Assembly: GCA_963700045.1 (NCBI GenBank)
Contig: CAVOWK010000025.1
Coordinates: forward strand, 1 to 64,000
DNA from: RPQJ01 sp963700045
GTDB lineage: Bacteria > Pseudomonadota > Gammaproteobacteria > Steroidobacterales > Steroidobacteraceae
Direction of reading: 5' to 3'
DNA: 64,000 bases
The notes under the pieces were generated by a model. The model had not been told where the DNA came from. It searched no databases and was given only the letters and a program-made list of their open reading frames with translations. A program made the translations under genes and the position numbers. Numbering within the stretch: position 1 is the stretch's first letter; the number at the start of each line of letters is the position of its first letter. Below are positions 1 to 8,915 of the stretch, in pieces.

Positions 1-5
1 AGTCA

Positions 6-449
6 TCACTGGTAGCGCAACAGCACGGAGAAAAAGGCAAAGATACCGATGACGATCAGGACGCCCGTAATCGCGTAGAGCGGCGTCTTCTTTTGCTCGC
101 TGCCCATGCCCGCGATGGCTGCGAAGCCGCCGCTCCAGAGGTAGTTAAGCGTCGAACGGTACTGCAGGATCGAAAGCAGCGCAGCCATCGTGCCGCAAAA
201 AATCAGCGCAAGCCCCAGGTACCAGGCCGCATCCGGAAAGCGGGCATCGGCAATCTCGGGCGCCTGCTGAGCCCTGTAGAAGAACTGGAAGATCGCGAAG
301 CCAAAGCCGATCAGCGAGACGGCGGTGCGCATGTAGGCCATCATCGTGCGTTCAGCGGCGAGCCGCGTGCGCAGCCAGGCAAAGTGGGATTGCGCATTCG
401 CTTCGACCTGGAATCGATCGGGTGGGGTGCTGGCCTGCTTGTCACTCAT
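6..449 (-). CDS. DUF202 (YidH-like) membrane protein
   Basis: Small inner-membrane protein of 147 residues. The N-terminal half carries the DUF202 hallmark RLAAERTMMAYMRTAVSL, an arginine-rich stretch leading into the first of three predicted membrane helices. I start it at the ATG at 449 because GAGGA lies just upstream on the minus strand; a longer frame begins at 503 but lies inside the SulP gene. It overlaps the 3' end of the SulP transporter by 8 bp, so the two are probably co-transcribed. The function of DUF202 proteins is not well defined. Confidence 0.85.
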   Translation of the reverse strand: MSDKQASTPPDRFQVEANAQSHFAWLRTRLAAERTMMAYMRTAVSLIGFGFAIFQFFYRAQQAPEIADARFPDAAWYLGLALIFCGTMAALLSILQYRSTLNYLWSGGFAAIAGMGSEQKKTPLYAITGVLIVIGIFAFFSVLLRYQ

Positions 450-2229
450 CGTCGTGGTTCCTCGGCGGCCGGGCCGGGGAAGGTCGATGTGCTCGGGTGG
501 CAAAGATAAGGGGAGCCTGGCCCAACCACGCGTTGGCTGCCGCCACCGCCTGGTTCAGCGCTTCGCCAATCTGCGGCGTGGCCACGAAGACGTTTTCGTC
601 GCCGATGAGCTTGAGCACTCCGGTCTTGGCCAACTGGTCGCGGATCGCTGCATCCACGCCGACCAGCATCAGCTTGCACTGACGATCCTGCAAGGCCTGG
701 GCGTAGCGCTGCAGCACGGTCACGAAGGTACTGCCGATCTCGTCCTTTCCACGCAGGCTGAGGGCAACCACGGCGTGGCTGGCGTCGCCGACCTGCGGCA
801 GCATCTCTTCCATGTTCTTGGCCGCGGCGAAGAACAGGCTGCCGTAGACATGTAACAGGGTGAGCTGGTGGCTGGGCACGCTCCTGGGCGCCGGCTGCTC
901 CAGCGGAAACCCCTCCGCTTGAAGCACCCACTGGGTGACGACGACCTTGTTCGACTGGCGAATGGTCTGCAGCAGGATGCTCAGCGCCACACCGACCAGG
1001 ACCGCAAACTGCAGCGGCATGACCAGGATGGCGAGGAAGGTGACGACCATGACCAGCCTGGAGATCTGGCCGGTCTTCCATACCATCACCGCCTGTTCCA
1101 CGCGCAGGCCCTGGAAGCCGGCGACGATCAGCAGTGCGGCCAGCGCAGGCATGGGCACCCGTTCCACCAGCGGCCCGGCCAGAAACACGATCAGCCCTAC
1201 GAACAGACCGACGAAGATGTTGGCCCAGCGCGACTTGGCCCCCGCACCCATCATCAGCACCGTGCCTGAGACCGACCCGCCGGCGGGAATGCCGCCGACG
1301 AGGCTGGTGGCCATGTTGGCCGCACCCTGGCCCAGGAAGTCGCGTGACACGTCGGGGTAGCGGCCGTCGGGGTTGGGCGTGCCCTGGCTGACGCCTGCGC
1401 CCTGCACCAGCCCGATGATGGCGACCGACAAGGCTGGCAGCAACAGCGACAGGACGAGCGACAACTGGGGCAGCGCGAGCTCGGGCATGCTGCGCGGAAT
1501 GGCCGCAATGCCACCGACGGTCGGAACGGTGGCGAAGTTCATGGCCGTGGGCAGGGCTGGCAGGGTCAGCAGGGTCAACAACACGGTCGCGACGGCGATG
1601 GCGATGATGAAGGCGAACCGCTGCAAAGGCTTGACCAGCAGCATCACCAGGATCAGCCCGAGCGTCAGCCCGCCGATGGTGGTGGCCTGGACGTCGATCT
1701 GTCCGATCCGCAACACGAGCTCCAGCGCCTGGGCCACGCGGTTCGAGAAGCTGCTCTGAAAGCCCGTCAGATCGCTCAACTGGCCCAGGATGATCAGCAC
1801 GGCCACGCCGTTGAGAAAACCGGTCATCACCGCGTTGGAGACGAAACGGATCAGGAAGCCCAGCCGGAACAAGCCGGCCAACAGCTGGATGACACCCACC
1901 AGGAGCACGAGCACGACCAGTGCCTCCGCCCTCTGGCCGGCAGGAAAGTCGAGCACCACGACCCCGGCGGCCACCGACAGCGCGCCGGTGGTCGAAACGT
2001 TCATGAAGACCGAACTGGAAAAGATGGCGCCGATCGGCACCGCGACCATCAAGGTGTAGATGCCGAGCACCGGGTTGACCATCGCCAGCAGCGCGTGCGC
2101 CATGGCCTGCGGCACGTTGACCACGGCAAAGGTGAGCGCGGAGACCAGATCGGACGCCAGATGGCGGCGCTCGGGCTTCAGGCGCTGTGCCCTCGACCTG
2201 ACCAGTTGCAGGCGCGTCAACTTAGTCAT
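442..2229 (-). CDS. SulP family anion transporter with STAS domain
   Basis: 595-residue inner-membrane permease of the SulP/SLC26 family, which moves sulfate, bicarbonate or other anions by proton or sodium coupling or exchange. The first helix region (about residues 28-60, with NVPQAMAHALLAMVNP) and the GIPAGGSVSGTVLMMGAG stretch near the middle are typical of the transport core. The last 150 or so residues form a cytoplasmic STAS domain (VVALSLRGKDEIGSTFVTVL). Length is normal for the family. The substrate cannot be read from the sequence. It sits between an unknown membrane protein and a DUF202 protein, with overlapping or nearly touching ends. Confidence 0.9.
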   Translation of the reverse strand: MTKLTRLQLVRSRAQRLKPERRHLASDLVSALTFAVVNVPQAMAHALLAMVNPVLGIYTLMVAVPIGAIFSSSVFMNVSTTGALSVAAGVVVLDFPAGQRAEALVVLVLLVGVIQLLAGLFRLGFLIRFVSNAVMTGFLNGVAVLIILGQLSDLTGFQSSFSNRVAQALELVLRIGQIDVQATTIGGLTLGLILVMLLVKPLQRFAFIIAIAVATVLLTLLTLPALPTAMNFATVPTVGGIAAIPRSMPELALPQLSLVLSLLLPALSVAIIGLVQGAGVSQGTPNPDGRYPDVSRDFLGQGAANMATSLVGGIPAGGSVSGTVLMMGAGAKSRWANIFVGLFVGLIVFLAGPLVERVPMPALAALLIVAGFQGLRVEQAVMVWKTGQISRLVMVVTFLAILVMPLQFAVLVGVALSILLQTIRQSNKVVVTQWVLQAEGFPLEQPAPRSVPSHQLTLLHVYGSLFFAAAKNMEEMLPQVGDASHAVVALSLRGKDEIGSTFVTVLQRYAQALQDRQCKLMLVGVDAAIRDQLAKTGVLKLIGDENVFVATPQIGEALNQAVAAANAWLGQAPLIFATRAHRPSPARPPRNHDDE

Positions 2230-2759
2230 AGGTTCAAAAGCATGTCCGGGTTCACTTGCTGTCCGCTGCAGACTTCATGCGGAACCACCGGCGTGCGGCT
2301 CGCGCGAACAGCCCGCGCAGCAGCAGGTAGGGAACGAAGGCGAGCAGCCAGCGCGATGATCACCGCCTCGGCCGGGTGGAAGGTCTTGAATTCGATGGCC
2401 TGGTAGATGCCGTCCATCACCAGTCCCAGCAGGATGATGCGCGCGGTGGCCACCAGTGCCTCGTTCAGGCGGACCGTGCGCTGCGCCGGGTCGGTGAGGG
2501 CGCCCACGAAAAACGGGCTGCGCCCGGTGCGGGCGTCATTGACCCCATCGCGCCACGCGGCGATCGCCGCCATGGTCGGCTGCAGGAAGAAGCGGAAGAC
2601 CATCGGCCCACCCGGACGCTCGAACAGGTTCTGCCACAGGCGCGCGCGAACGTCCGCCGAGAAGCCGTACCAGATCAGGCCACCAATGACGAAAGCGACT
2701 ATCAGCACGATCACCACTCGAGCCAGGAACACCTGGGACTTCGTTACTGCCTTAGCCAT
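2226..2759 (-). CDS. Unknown membrane protein, frameshifted near its C-terminus
   Basis: I do not recognise a named family. The protein starts at the ATG at 2759 and has a membrane helix at about residues 8-30 and a second hydrophobic segment near residue 105. As read, the frame after about 2350 turns into an Ala/Arg-rich tail that runs to 2226, into the SulP start. Dropping one base near 2345-2350 gives a hydrophobic continuation (LLAFVPYLLLRGLFARAARR) and a stop at 2252, for 168 residues. That continuation is far more natural for a membrane protein. It lies directly upstream of SulP and may be an accessory protein, which is inference only. Confidence 0.65.
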   Translation of the reverse strand: MAKAVTKSQVFLARVVIVLIVAFVIGGLIWYGFSADVRARLWQNLFERPGGPMVFRFFLQPTMAAIAAWRDGVNDARTGRSPFFVGALTDPAQRTVRLNEALVATARIILLGLVMDGIYQAIEFKTFHPAEAVIIALAARLRSLPAAARAVRASRTPVVPHEVCSGQQVNPDMLLNL

Positions 2760-2968
2760 CTGCTCTATCCGACCCTGCCGAAATGTGCCGTGGCCCAACG
2801 GGCCCGATGGACGAGGAAGACGGGCGCAAGTCGAGCGCCGACTCGAGCAGCAGCCCCGTGCGTCACCGTGGCGAAAGTACAACGCCGATTGTCACTCTAC
2901 GCGCAGGGTATGTCCAACGCATTACATGCATGCCCTCCATGCCATGGATGCATGCCATCGATCCGCGG

Positions 2969-2985
2969 CAGAGGGGCGCCCTCTG
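2969..2985. terminator. Hairpin downstream of the decayed antiporter
   Basis: Perfect inverted repeat with 7-bp arms CAGAGGG/CCCTCTG and a 3-base loop. It lies just beyond the stop of the minus-strand antiporter remnant at 2992. There is no T-tract, so an intrinsic terminator is only plausible. Confidence 0.35.
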
Positions 2986-2991
2986 TCATGA

Positions 2992-3379
2992 CTAAATGAC
3001 GATCGCGCCAGAGATGAGCGCGGCCAGCGCAGCGATCGCCGCGCTGGCGACGATGCCAAAGACCATCATTTCGGCCGGGGTGAACACGCGCTGCCGTTGC
3101 TCACGCCGTGCGTAGAAGTAGAGCCAGGTGCCGGGCGCGTACAGCAGCGCAGCCAGCAGCATGAACTTCGTACCGCCGGCGTAGAGCATGCCGGCCGCAT
3201 AGACCGTGGCGATGGCGCCGCGCAGCCCGTCGCCCCGGCGGTCGTGTCCGTCAAGGCCGTAGGTCTCGCCGGTCCACGCGAGCTTGAAGCCGTAGGAAGA
3301 TGCCCGCGCCGACCATCGATCCGATGACCAGCGCGACCAGCGCGCCGCGCGAGAGTTGCTGGTCCTACGTGCCGCTCAT
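2992..3379 (-). pseudogene. Remnant of an APA-family (arginine:ornithine, ArcD-like) antiporter
   Basis: Two ends of one transporter are joined with the middle missing. From the ATG at 3379 the frame reads MSGT, a TAG stop, then QLSRGALVALVIGSMVGAGI, the signature first helix of APA amino-acid antiporters. At about 3296 the match ends. A different frame then gives YGFKLAWTGETYGLDGHD and, to the stop at 2992, the family's C-terminus with ALLYAPGTWLYFYARRE. A full protein of this family is about 460-480 residues, so roughly 350 are deleted. The in-frame stop, internal deletion and frame change together mark real decay, unlike the single-base frameshifts elsewhere in the window. Confidence 0.75.
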
Positions 3380-3389
3380 TGGCTGGATT

Positions 3390-3788
3390 CTAGCTGACCA
3401 GCACCAGGGCCGGTTCAACCTCCGCGATCGAGCGAAAATCGCGATCCTCATGCAACAGCGGTTCGCCGGCCTCGATCGCGCAGCAGGCGATCAGGCAGTC
3501 GTTGCCGCTGCGGGGCGTGAAGCCAGCCCAGCGGCAGCGCGCGTAGAGGTGCGCGGCGTTCCGCGCCAGTTGCCTGGGGTCGGCGGGTACGAACCGGGGA
3601 AAGGTGAGGAGGGCCCGTTCCAGTTGCAGAAAGGCGCTCACATCCCGCGCGCCGCGCAGGACTTCCATCAGGACGATATCGGGCAGCCCGGTCGGCTCCT
3701 TCCTGGTCAGGGCTGAAGCGAGCCGGCGCGCAGCCGGGGAGTTCGTGCCGCGCAGATGAGCAATCCACACGGAGCTGTCGACAATCAC
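3390..3788 (-). CDS. vapC: VapC-type PIN-domain ribonuclease toxin
   Basis: 132-residue PIN-domain protein. The acidic metal-binding residues are visible: Asp4 (MIVDSSVW), Glu42 (LMEVLRG), Asp97 (SGNDCLIA) and Asp115 (LLHEDRDF). VapC toxins cleave specific RNAs, often initiator tRNA or rRNA; the target here is unknown. The start is a GTG at 3788 that overlaps the antitoxin stop as GTGA, giving translational coupling. It lies downstream of vapB, the usual order. It ends 10 bp from the decayed antiporter start. Confidence 0.92.
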   Translation of the reverse strand: MIVDSSVWIAHLRGTNSPAARRLASALTRKEPTGLPDIVLMEVLRGARDVSAFLQLERALLTFPRFVPADPRQLARNAAHLYARCRWAGFTPRSGNDCLIACCAIEAGEPLLHEDRDFRSIAEVEPALVLVS

Positions 3789-4054
3789 CGGCGTGTGGGC
3801 CGCCGCCGAACCGGCTTACCGGAACGATAGGTGGCCGTCGCTTCGGCTACCTGCACTGCCGGCTGATCCCCCGCCTTTGGATCGTAGTCGGGATCAATCG
3901 CGCCCATCCCACTCAATTTGAGGAGTGCGTCGTAGTCCGGCTTGCTCACGTACTCGCGCAGGGCGATGTCGATGGTCTCCCGCATGGTGGTCGCGCCGGC
4001 TTTCTTCATGGCCCTGGCAATCAGTGTGGGGTCGAGAACGATATTGGTACGCAT
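3785..4054 (-). CDS. vapB: VapB-type antitoxin
   Basis: 89-residue antitoxin. The N-terminus (MRTNIVLDPTLIARAMKKAG) is the ribbon-helix-helix-like DNA-binding segment of the VapB/DUF2191 group; the charged, Arg-rich C-terminal tail would wrap the toxin. It should neutralise VapC and repress its own operon. Directly upstream is a perfect inverted repeat (4058-4080) that also covers the likely ribosome-binding AAGG. The toxin gene overlaps its last codons by 4 bp. Confidence 0.9.
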   Translation of the reverse strand: MRTNIVLDPTLIARAMKKAGATTMRETIDIALREYVSKPDYDALLKLSGMGAIDPDYDPKAGDQPAVQVAEATATYRSGKPVRRRPTRR

Positions 4055-4057
4055 GAG

Positions 4058-4080
4058 TCATACACCTTGTATGTGTATGA
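4058..4080 (-). promoter_or_regulatory. Palindromic operator of vapBC
   Basis: TCATACAC, 7 bases, then GTGTATGA: a perfect 8-bp inverted repeat three bases upstream of the vapB start. A second, nested repeat (ATACA/TGTAT, 4060-4072) overlaps it. VapB/VapC complexes typically bind such sites next to their own start, so autoregulation is likely. The repeat includes the AAGG that would serve vapB as ribosome-binding site. Confidence 0.7.
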
Positions 4081-4246
4081 AAAGAATACCTTCGGTCGGG
4101 GCGCTGCACAAGAAACCATCAAGCGCAAAGAACGCGCAAACTCGGAGCGTCGCGCTCGCAGACCTCAGCAGGCTGGGGTTTCGTCCGGCATATACTCACT
4201 GCGGCTTGGGTCGTTGCGGAGTCACCTCGCCTGGCTAAAGGAAGCA

Positions 4247-5827
4247 ATGCAGATGGCGCTACCAAGGGTTCTGAAGTGGCTGTTGGTCGGGATCGTCGTT
4301 GTCGGCGCGGCCATGTTCGCGTTGCGCTCGTATCGGGCCCTCAGCGGGCCGCCACTGCATCCCTGGCACACCTTCGTGCCGGCCGAACTGCGCCAGAGTG
4401 AGCTCGACGCGGCCGACTGGCCTCGCTATCTCGCACAGGAAGGACAAATCTTCGAAAGCGTTCGCGCTGAAGTCAGCCAGAAACTCGATCCGGACGAGCG
4501 CGTGCCGATCAACCGTTACTTCGAGGACAGCCCGGTCTATCCGGCTCACTTCGCCCAGGACTGGAACCGATCGTATGTCATGGAACCCGACGGCCGGCCG
4601 ATCGGGGCCGTGGTGCTGCTGCACGGGCTGACCGACTCCCCCTACAGCCTGCGGCACATTGCGAAGCTTTATCGTGATCGCGGCTTCGTCGCGATCGGCG
4701 TCCGCCTTCCGGGGCACGGCACGGTGCCGGGAGGCCTGAGCAATGTGCGCTGGGAAGACTGGATGGCGGCCACGCGGCTTGCGGTTCGCGAGGCACGCCG
4801 ACGTGTTCCCGCTCCCGGTCCCTTGCACCTGGTCGGTTTTTCGAACGGCGGCGCGCTTGCCATGAAGTATGAGCTCGACGCGATCGAGGATCCGAAACTT
4901 CTCCGCGCCGACCGCCTGGTACTGGTCACGCCGATGATCGGGATCACGCGCTTTGCGCGCTTTGCCGGTCTGGCCGGCCTCCCCGCGGTGCTGCCACCGT
5001 TCGCCAACGCGGCATGGCTCAGCGTCGTTCCGGAGTTCAATCCCTTCAAGTACAACTCGTTCCCGGTGAATGGCGCGCGCCAGTCCTATCGCCTGACCGA
5101 TGCACTGCAAAGCCAGATCCAGCGCCTCGCCCGTGCCGGCCAGCTCGGCAGCCTGCCGCCGGTGCTGACCTTCCAGTCAGTCATCGATTTCACCGTCAGC
5201 ACGCCGGCAATCCTGACGGCGCTATATTCGCTGCTGCCTGATAATGGCAGTGAGATCGTTCTTTTCGACGTCAACCGGACCGTGAAATTCGGTCCGCTGT
5301 TGCGACCCGTCGCCTATGTCGCGCTCGATCGTTTGACGCCGACGACTCCGCAGCCGTATCGCTTCACGTCAATCATGAACGCGACCGACAACAGCGATGC
5401 CACCATAGAGCGCAGCATTGCTCCGGGCCAGTTGCTGGCAGTGGACCGCGCACTGAACCTGCCCTATCCACCCGGGATCTTTTCGCTGTCACACCTGGCG
5501 ATCCCGATTCCGATGGACGATCCGCTCTACGGGCTCCAGCCCGATCCGACGCCGCGGCCCGAATTCGGCTTCAGTCTTGGCACGATGGGCGCACGCGGCG
5601 AGCGTGGCGCCCTCGTCGTCGATCAGGATTTCATGACGCGCCTGTCGTCCAATCCATTCTTCCCGTATCTGCTCGAACGGGTCGATGAAGGTATCACTCG
5701 ACCGTCGGGGCCGACTGGACGCAACCTCGCCACGAACCAGGCGCCAGGCATCCCGGTGCGCCTCGAAGCCCTGCTGTCCACGTTCCTCACTGAAGATACG
5801 CAGCCGCAGCCGTTCGCCGGCCCTTAG
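4247..5827 (+). CDS. Alpha/beta hydrolase (lipase/esterase-like), membrane anchored
   Basis: 526-residue protein with one N-terminal membrane helix (VLKWLLVGIVVVGAAMFAL) and then a serine hydrolase domain. VVLLHGLTDSPYS is the oxyanion-hole region and GFSNGG is the nucleophile elbow; a histidine follows in SLSHLAIPI near the end. This resembles monoacylglycerol lipase/serine aminopeptidase S33 folds, but the substrate is unknown. AAAGGA precedes the ATG at 4247 closely; a second ATG at 4253 has better spacing and could be the true start. It begins a plus-strand run next to the vapBC operator and is followed by a hairpin. Confidence 0.82.
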   Translation: MQMALPRVLKWLLVGIVVVGAAMFALRSYRALSGPPLHPWHTFVPAELRQSELDAADWPRYLAQEGQIFESVRAEVSQKLDPDERVPINRYFEDSPVYPAHFAQDWNRSYVMEPDGRPIGAVVLLHGLTDSPYSLRHIAKLYRDRGFVAIGVRLPGHGTVPGGLSNVRWEDWMAATRLAVREARRRVPAPGPLHLVGFSNGGALAMKYELDAIEDPKLLRADRLVLVTPMIGITRFARFAGLAGLPAVLPPFANAAWLSVVPEFNPFKYNSFPVNGARQSYRLTDALQSQIQRLARAGQLGSLPPVLTFQSVIDFTVSTPAILTALYSLLPDNGSEIVLFDVNRTVKFGPLLRPVAYVALDRLTPTTPQPYRFTSIMNATDNSDATIERSIAPGQLLAVDRALNLPYPPGIFSLSHLAIPIPMDDPLYGLQPDPTPRPEFGFSLGTMGARGERGALVVDQDFMTRLSSNPFFPYLLERVDEGITRPSGPTGRNLATNQAPGIPVRLEALLSTFLTEDTQPQPFAGP

Positions 5828-5846
5828 CAGGCAAGTTGGAGCCTGC
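5827..5846 (+). terminator. Hairpin after the hydrolase gene
   Basis: GCAGGC/GCCTGC arms with an 8-base loop start at the stop codon of the hydrolase. Only a short TT follows, so this is a weak terminator candidate. Confidence 0.35.
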
Positions 5847-6013
5847 CTTGACCGTGCGACGGGCCGAGACCGGGCCAGCCTGCAATCCCGTCGTCGAACG
5901 ACAGGCGCATGACCAGGAACCACGGGGCGTGCCTGTCGGCGCAATTACGACCGTTTGCAAGTAACATCCACGATGCACGCCCCCCTGCCTGGATTCCCAG
6001 CCTCGGCAGGCCT

Positions 6014-7576
6014 ATGAATAACAAGTCCGTCAGCAGCAATCGGTTGACTCACATGCAGCGATTCCTCGACATCGTTGAACGGGTCGGCAACAAGGTGCCT
6101 CACCCGTCGATAATCTTCCTGATCCTGATCGTCGGGATCGTCGTCCTGTCGCACGTGTTCTTCCTGCTCGGCACGTCGGTCAACTACCAGGTAGTCGACC
6201 CGCTCACGCACGAGATTCTCGACGCAACGACTGCCGTACGCAGCCTGATCACCATCGAAGGCCGGCGTTTCATGCTGACATCGGTGATTCCCAATTTCCT
6301 GGGATTCACGGCCGTCGGCATGGTCATTGTCGCCATGGTCGGCGTTGGACTCGCCGAAGAAACGGGGCTCATCCGGGCGCTGATCAGGAAGCTGGTGATC
6401 ATTTCCCCGCCCTCCACGCTGACCTACATCCTGGTGTTCGCGGGAATCCTGTCCAGTATCGCCGCCGATGCCGGCTACCTGGTACTGATCCCGCTCGCCG
6501 CAGTCGCGTACCAGAGCGTGGGTCGACACCCCGTGGCCGGACTCGCCGCAGCCTTCGCCGCCGTCGGCGGCGCGTTCGGCGTGAACATGCTGATCAAACC
6601 CGTCGACGGTGTCCTGACGGAAATCACCAACGACGCCATTCATCTCGTGAACCCGACGCTGTCCATCGACCTCGCCGCCAATCTCTTTTTCTCGATCGCC
6701 TCCGTCGTGGTCCTGACGCTGGTTATCGCGCTCGTCAGCGACCGTTTCGTCGAGCCGCGGCTTGGCGTGTGGCAGGGACCCAAGGTGGCGGATGGCGACA
6801 AGGAGCTCTCCAGAGACAACGAGCTCTCCGGGCAGGAGCAGCGCGGCCTGAAATTTGCGCTCGTCGGATTCATGGCCGTGGTGCTGGTATTCACGCTGCT
6901 CACCGCGCCGGTCGGTGCATCGCTGCGCGATCCGCTCACCGGCGCCATCATCGGCGACACGCCTTTCATGAACAGCCTGATCGTCATCGTGACCTCGCTG
7001 TTCTTCGGCGCGGGGCTCGGCTACGGGATCGGCGCAGGCACCATCACGTGCACGAATGACGTGGTGAAGGCGATCGTGAAGACAATCGGCTTGCTGTCGG
7101 AGCTGATCTTTCTGCTGCTGATCATCAGCCAGTTCGTCGCGTACTTCAGTTACACGAACCTGGCGACCGTTGCGGCCGTGGAGATGGGAGACCTGCTCCA
7201 GTATGCCAACCTCGGTGCGAGCACGTTGCTCGCGGCCTTCGTCGTGGTCGTCTTCCTGGTCGGCATCCTGATGCCGCAGATCATCCCGAAGTGGGCGCTG
7301 TTCGCGCCGGTGTTCGTGCCGCTGTTCATGCGTCTCGGCATCGAGCCGGACGCCGTGCTGGCCGCGTATCGCGTCGGTGACTCGCCGTCGAACGTCATCA
7401 ATCCCTTGATGCCCTATTTCGCCCTGATCGTGACGTTCGTGCGGCGCTACGACCCGACCGCAGGCGTCGGCACCGTGATCGCGCTCATGCTGCCGTATGC
7501 CGTGGCACTGCTCGCCGTGTGGACCGCGCTGCTTCTCGCCTGGCACGCGTTCGGAATTCCATTCGGGCCCGGCTGA
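6014..7576 (+). CDS. abgT: AbgT family transporter (p-aminobenzoyl-glutamate type)
   Basis: 520-residue polytopic transporter of the AbgT family. The start region (FLDIVERVGNKVPHP) and the GDSPSNVINPLMPYFALIVT motif near the C-terminus are characteristic. Known members import p-aminobenzoyl-glutamate or export sulfonamide-like antimetabolites, driven by ion gradients. I chose the ATG at 6014 because the family begins about 15 residues before the ERVGN motif; an upstream in-frame ATG at 5909 lacks a plausible leader. It is followed 40 bp later by a ThrE-type exporter on the same strand. Substrate is inferred from family only. Confidence 0.88.
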   Translation: MNNKSVSSNRLTHMQRFLDIVERVGNKVPHPSIIFLILIVGIVVLSHVFFLLGTSVNYQVVDPLTHEILDATTAVRSLITIEGRRFMLTSVIPNFLGFTAVGMVIVAMVGVGLAEETGLIRALIRKLVIISPPSTLTYILVFAGILSSIAADAGYLVLIPLAAVAYQSVGRHPVAGLAAAFAAVGGAFGVNMLIKPVDGVLTEITNDAIHLVNPTLSIDLAANLFFSIASVVVLTLVIALVSDRFVEPRLGVWQGPKVADGDKELSRDNELSGQEQRGLKFALVGFMAVVLVFTLLTAPVGASLRDPLTGAIIGDTPFMNSLIVIVTSLFFGAGLGYGIGAGTITCTNDVVKAIVKTIGLLSELIFLLLIISQFVAYFSYTNLATVAAVEMGDLLQYANLGASTLLAAFVVVVFLVGILMPQIIPKWALFAPVFVPLFMRLGIEPDAVLAAYRVGDSPSNVINPLMPYFALIVTFVRRYDPTAGVGTVIALMLPYAVALLAVWTALLLAWHAFGIPFGPG

Positions 7577-7616
7577 TGACCGCTGCAGCCGCAGTCCGAC
7601 GGCAAGACGGGCGTCG

Positions 7617-8915
7617 ATGTCGACGCAGTTGCTCGAGTTCATGTTCCGGCTCGGGCAGGCCTATCTTGCATCTGGTGAACAGACGCCGCAGGTCGAGCTG
7701 ACCCTGCGCCGGATCGCGACGGCGTACGGCATGCGGCGTGCGCGCGTCGTTGCGTTTCCGACCGCGATCTTCATCTCCGTCCACGACGGCGCCAGCGAGC
7801 GCGTCACGCTGTCGGAGGGCGCGACCCAGACGCTACGCCTCGACCAGATCGGGGACGTCTTCGCGCTGGGCGGCGCAGCCCTGCGGGCGGAGATTCGCCC
7901 CGGCGAAGGCCTGGAGCGCCTGTCCGGCATCCTGCGTCGTTCAGGCCGTTTCGGGCGTACTGGAATCGTGGTCGGCAACGCGGTGCTTTCGCTGGGACTT
8001 GCACTCCTGTTGACGGCATCGCCCACGAACCTGGCCGCCGCGATCCTGCTGGGCGCGCTGGTCGGCGGGATCAAGACATTCAAGAGCGACCAGGCGGTGC
8101 TCAGCGTCCCGACGCCGGTCATCGCCGCCACCCTGGTGGCAGGGCTGGTCTTCCTCGGCATTCGTTACGGGCTTCCGCTGAATCCCGGATATCTGCTGGT
8201 GCCGCCACTGGTCACGTTCCTGCCCGGCGCAATGCTCACCTTCGGCATGGTCGAGCTCGCCTACGGCGATCTCGTGAGCGGCTCGAGTCGCCTGATCGGT
8301 GGGCTGGTCCAGCTCGTCCTGCTTGCGGTCGGGCTTGCGGCGGGGGCGATGCTGGTCGGCCTTGTTCCCGCAGATCTGTCGGGCTCGCCACGAGAAGTGG
8401 TCGTCCAGCCCTGGTTGCCATGGGTGGGTGTCGTGGTGTTCGCTATCGGCGCGGCAATTCATTTCTCTGCGCCACGCAATGCGGTGGGCTGGCTTTTGCT
8501 GGTGGTGCTTTCAGCGTTTGCCGCGCAGCGGGCGGCGGCGTCCGTGTTCGGCGTCCATCCAAGCGGCTTCTTCGGCGCCCTCGTGGCGACGCCGCTCGCC
8601 TACCTGATACAGCTACGTTTCAAGGGCCCTCCGGCTGCCGTGACCTTCCTGCCGAGCTTCTGGATGCTGGTTCCAGGATCGCTGGGCCTGCTCAGCGTCA
8701 CGCGCATGTTCGGGGACCGCGAGAGCGGCGTGGACGAACTGGTCCTGGTGATTTTCTCGGTGGTGTCGATTGCGCTCGGCACGCTGGTCGGCGCGTCGAT
8801 GTACCGATGGCTGACGGAACGCTACGGCTGGTGGCAGCTACAACTGGGCCGCGCCGGCAAGTACTTCCGCCGCGGCGACAAGCGTCGGCACGGCTCCGCG
8901 CCGAAGGATCACTGA
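7617..8915 (+). CDS. ThrE-type threonine/serine exporter family protein
   Basis: 432-residue protein. A soluble N-terminal domain (about residues 1-115; FRLGQAYLASGEQTPQVEL, FPTAIFISVHDG) is followed by about ten membrane helices, the ThrE/DUF1212 layout in one chain. ThrE of Corynebacterium exports threonine and serine; homologues are often unassigned. The C-terminus is basic and cytoplasmic. Its 3' end overlaps the convergent asparaginase gene by 7 bp. Its position between AbgT and an amide-degrading unit fits amino-acid traffic, which is inference. Confidence 0.85.
   Translation: MSTQLLEFMFRLGQAYLASGEQTPQVELTLRRIATAYGMRRARVVAFPTAIFISVHDGASERVTLSEGATQTLRLDQIGDVFALGGAALRAEIRPGEGLERLSGILRRSGRFGRTGIVVGNAVLSLGLALLLTASPTNLAAAILLGALVGGIKTFKSDQAVLSVPTPVIAATLVAGLVFLGIRYGLPLNPGYLLVPPLVTFLPGAMLTFGMVELAYGDLVSGSSRLIGGLVQLVLLAVGLAAGAMLVGLVPADLSGSPREVVVQPWLPWVGVVVFAIGAAIHFSAPRNAVGWLLLVVLSAFAAQRAAASVFGVHPSGFFGALVATPLAYLIQLRFKGPPAAVTFLPSFWMLVPGSLGLLSVTRMFGDRESGVDELVLVIFSVVSIALGTLVGASMYRWLTERYGWWQLQLGRAGKYFRRGDKRRHGSAPKDH

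Noticed and set aside
2920..2960. Repeated ATGCATGCC units near 2930-2955
   Set aside because: Only two short imperfect copies in a small gap; not enough for a repeat array or CRISPR.
5945..7642. Long minus-strand frame opposite the AbgT transporter
   Set aside because: Dominated by His, Asp, Glu, Gln and Arg, typical of the antisense of a membrane protein; no family match.
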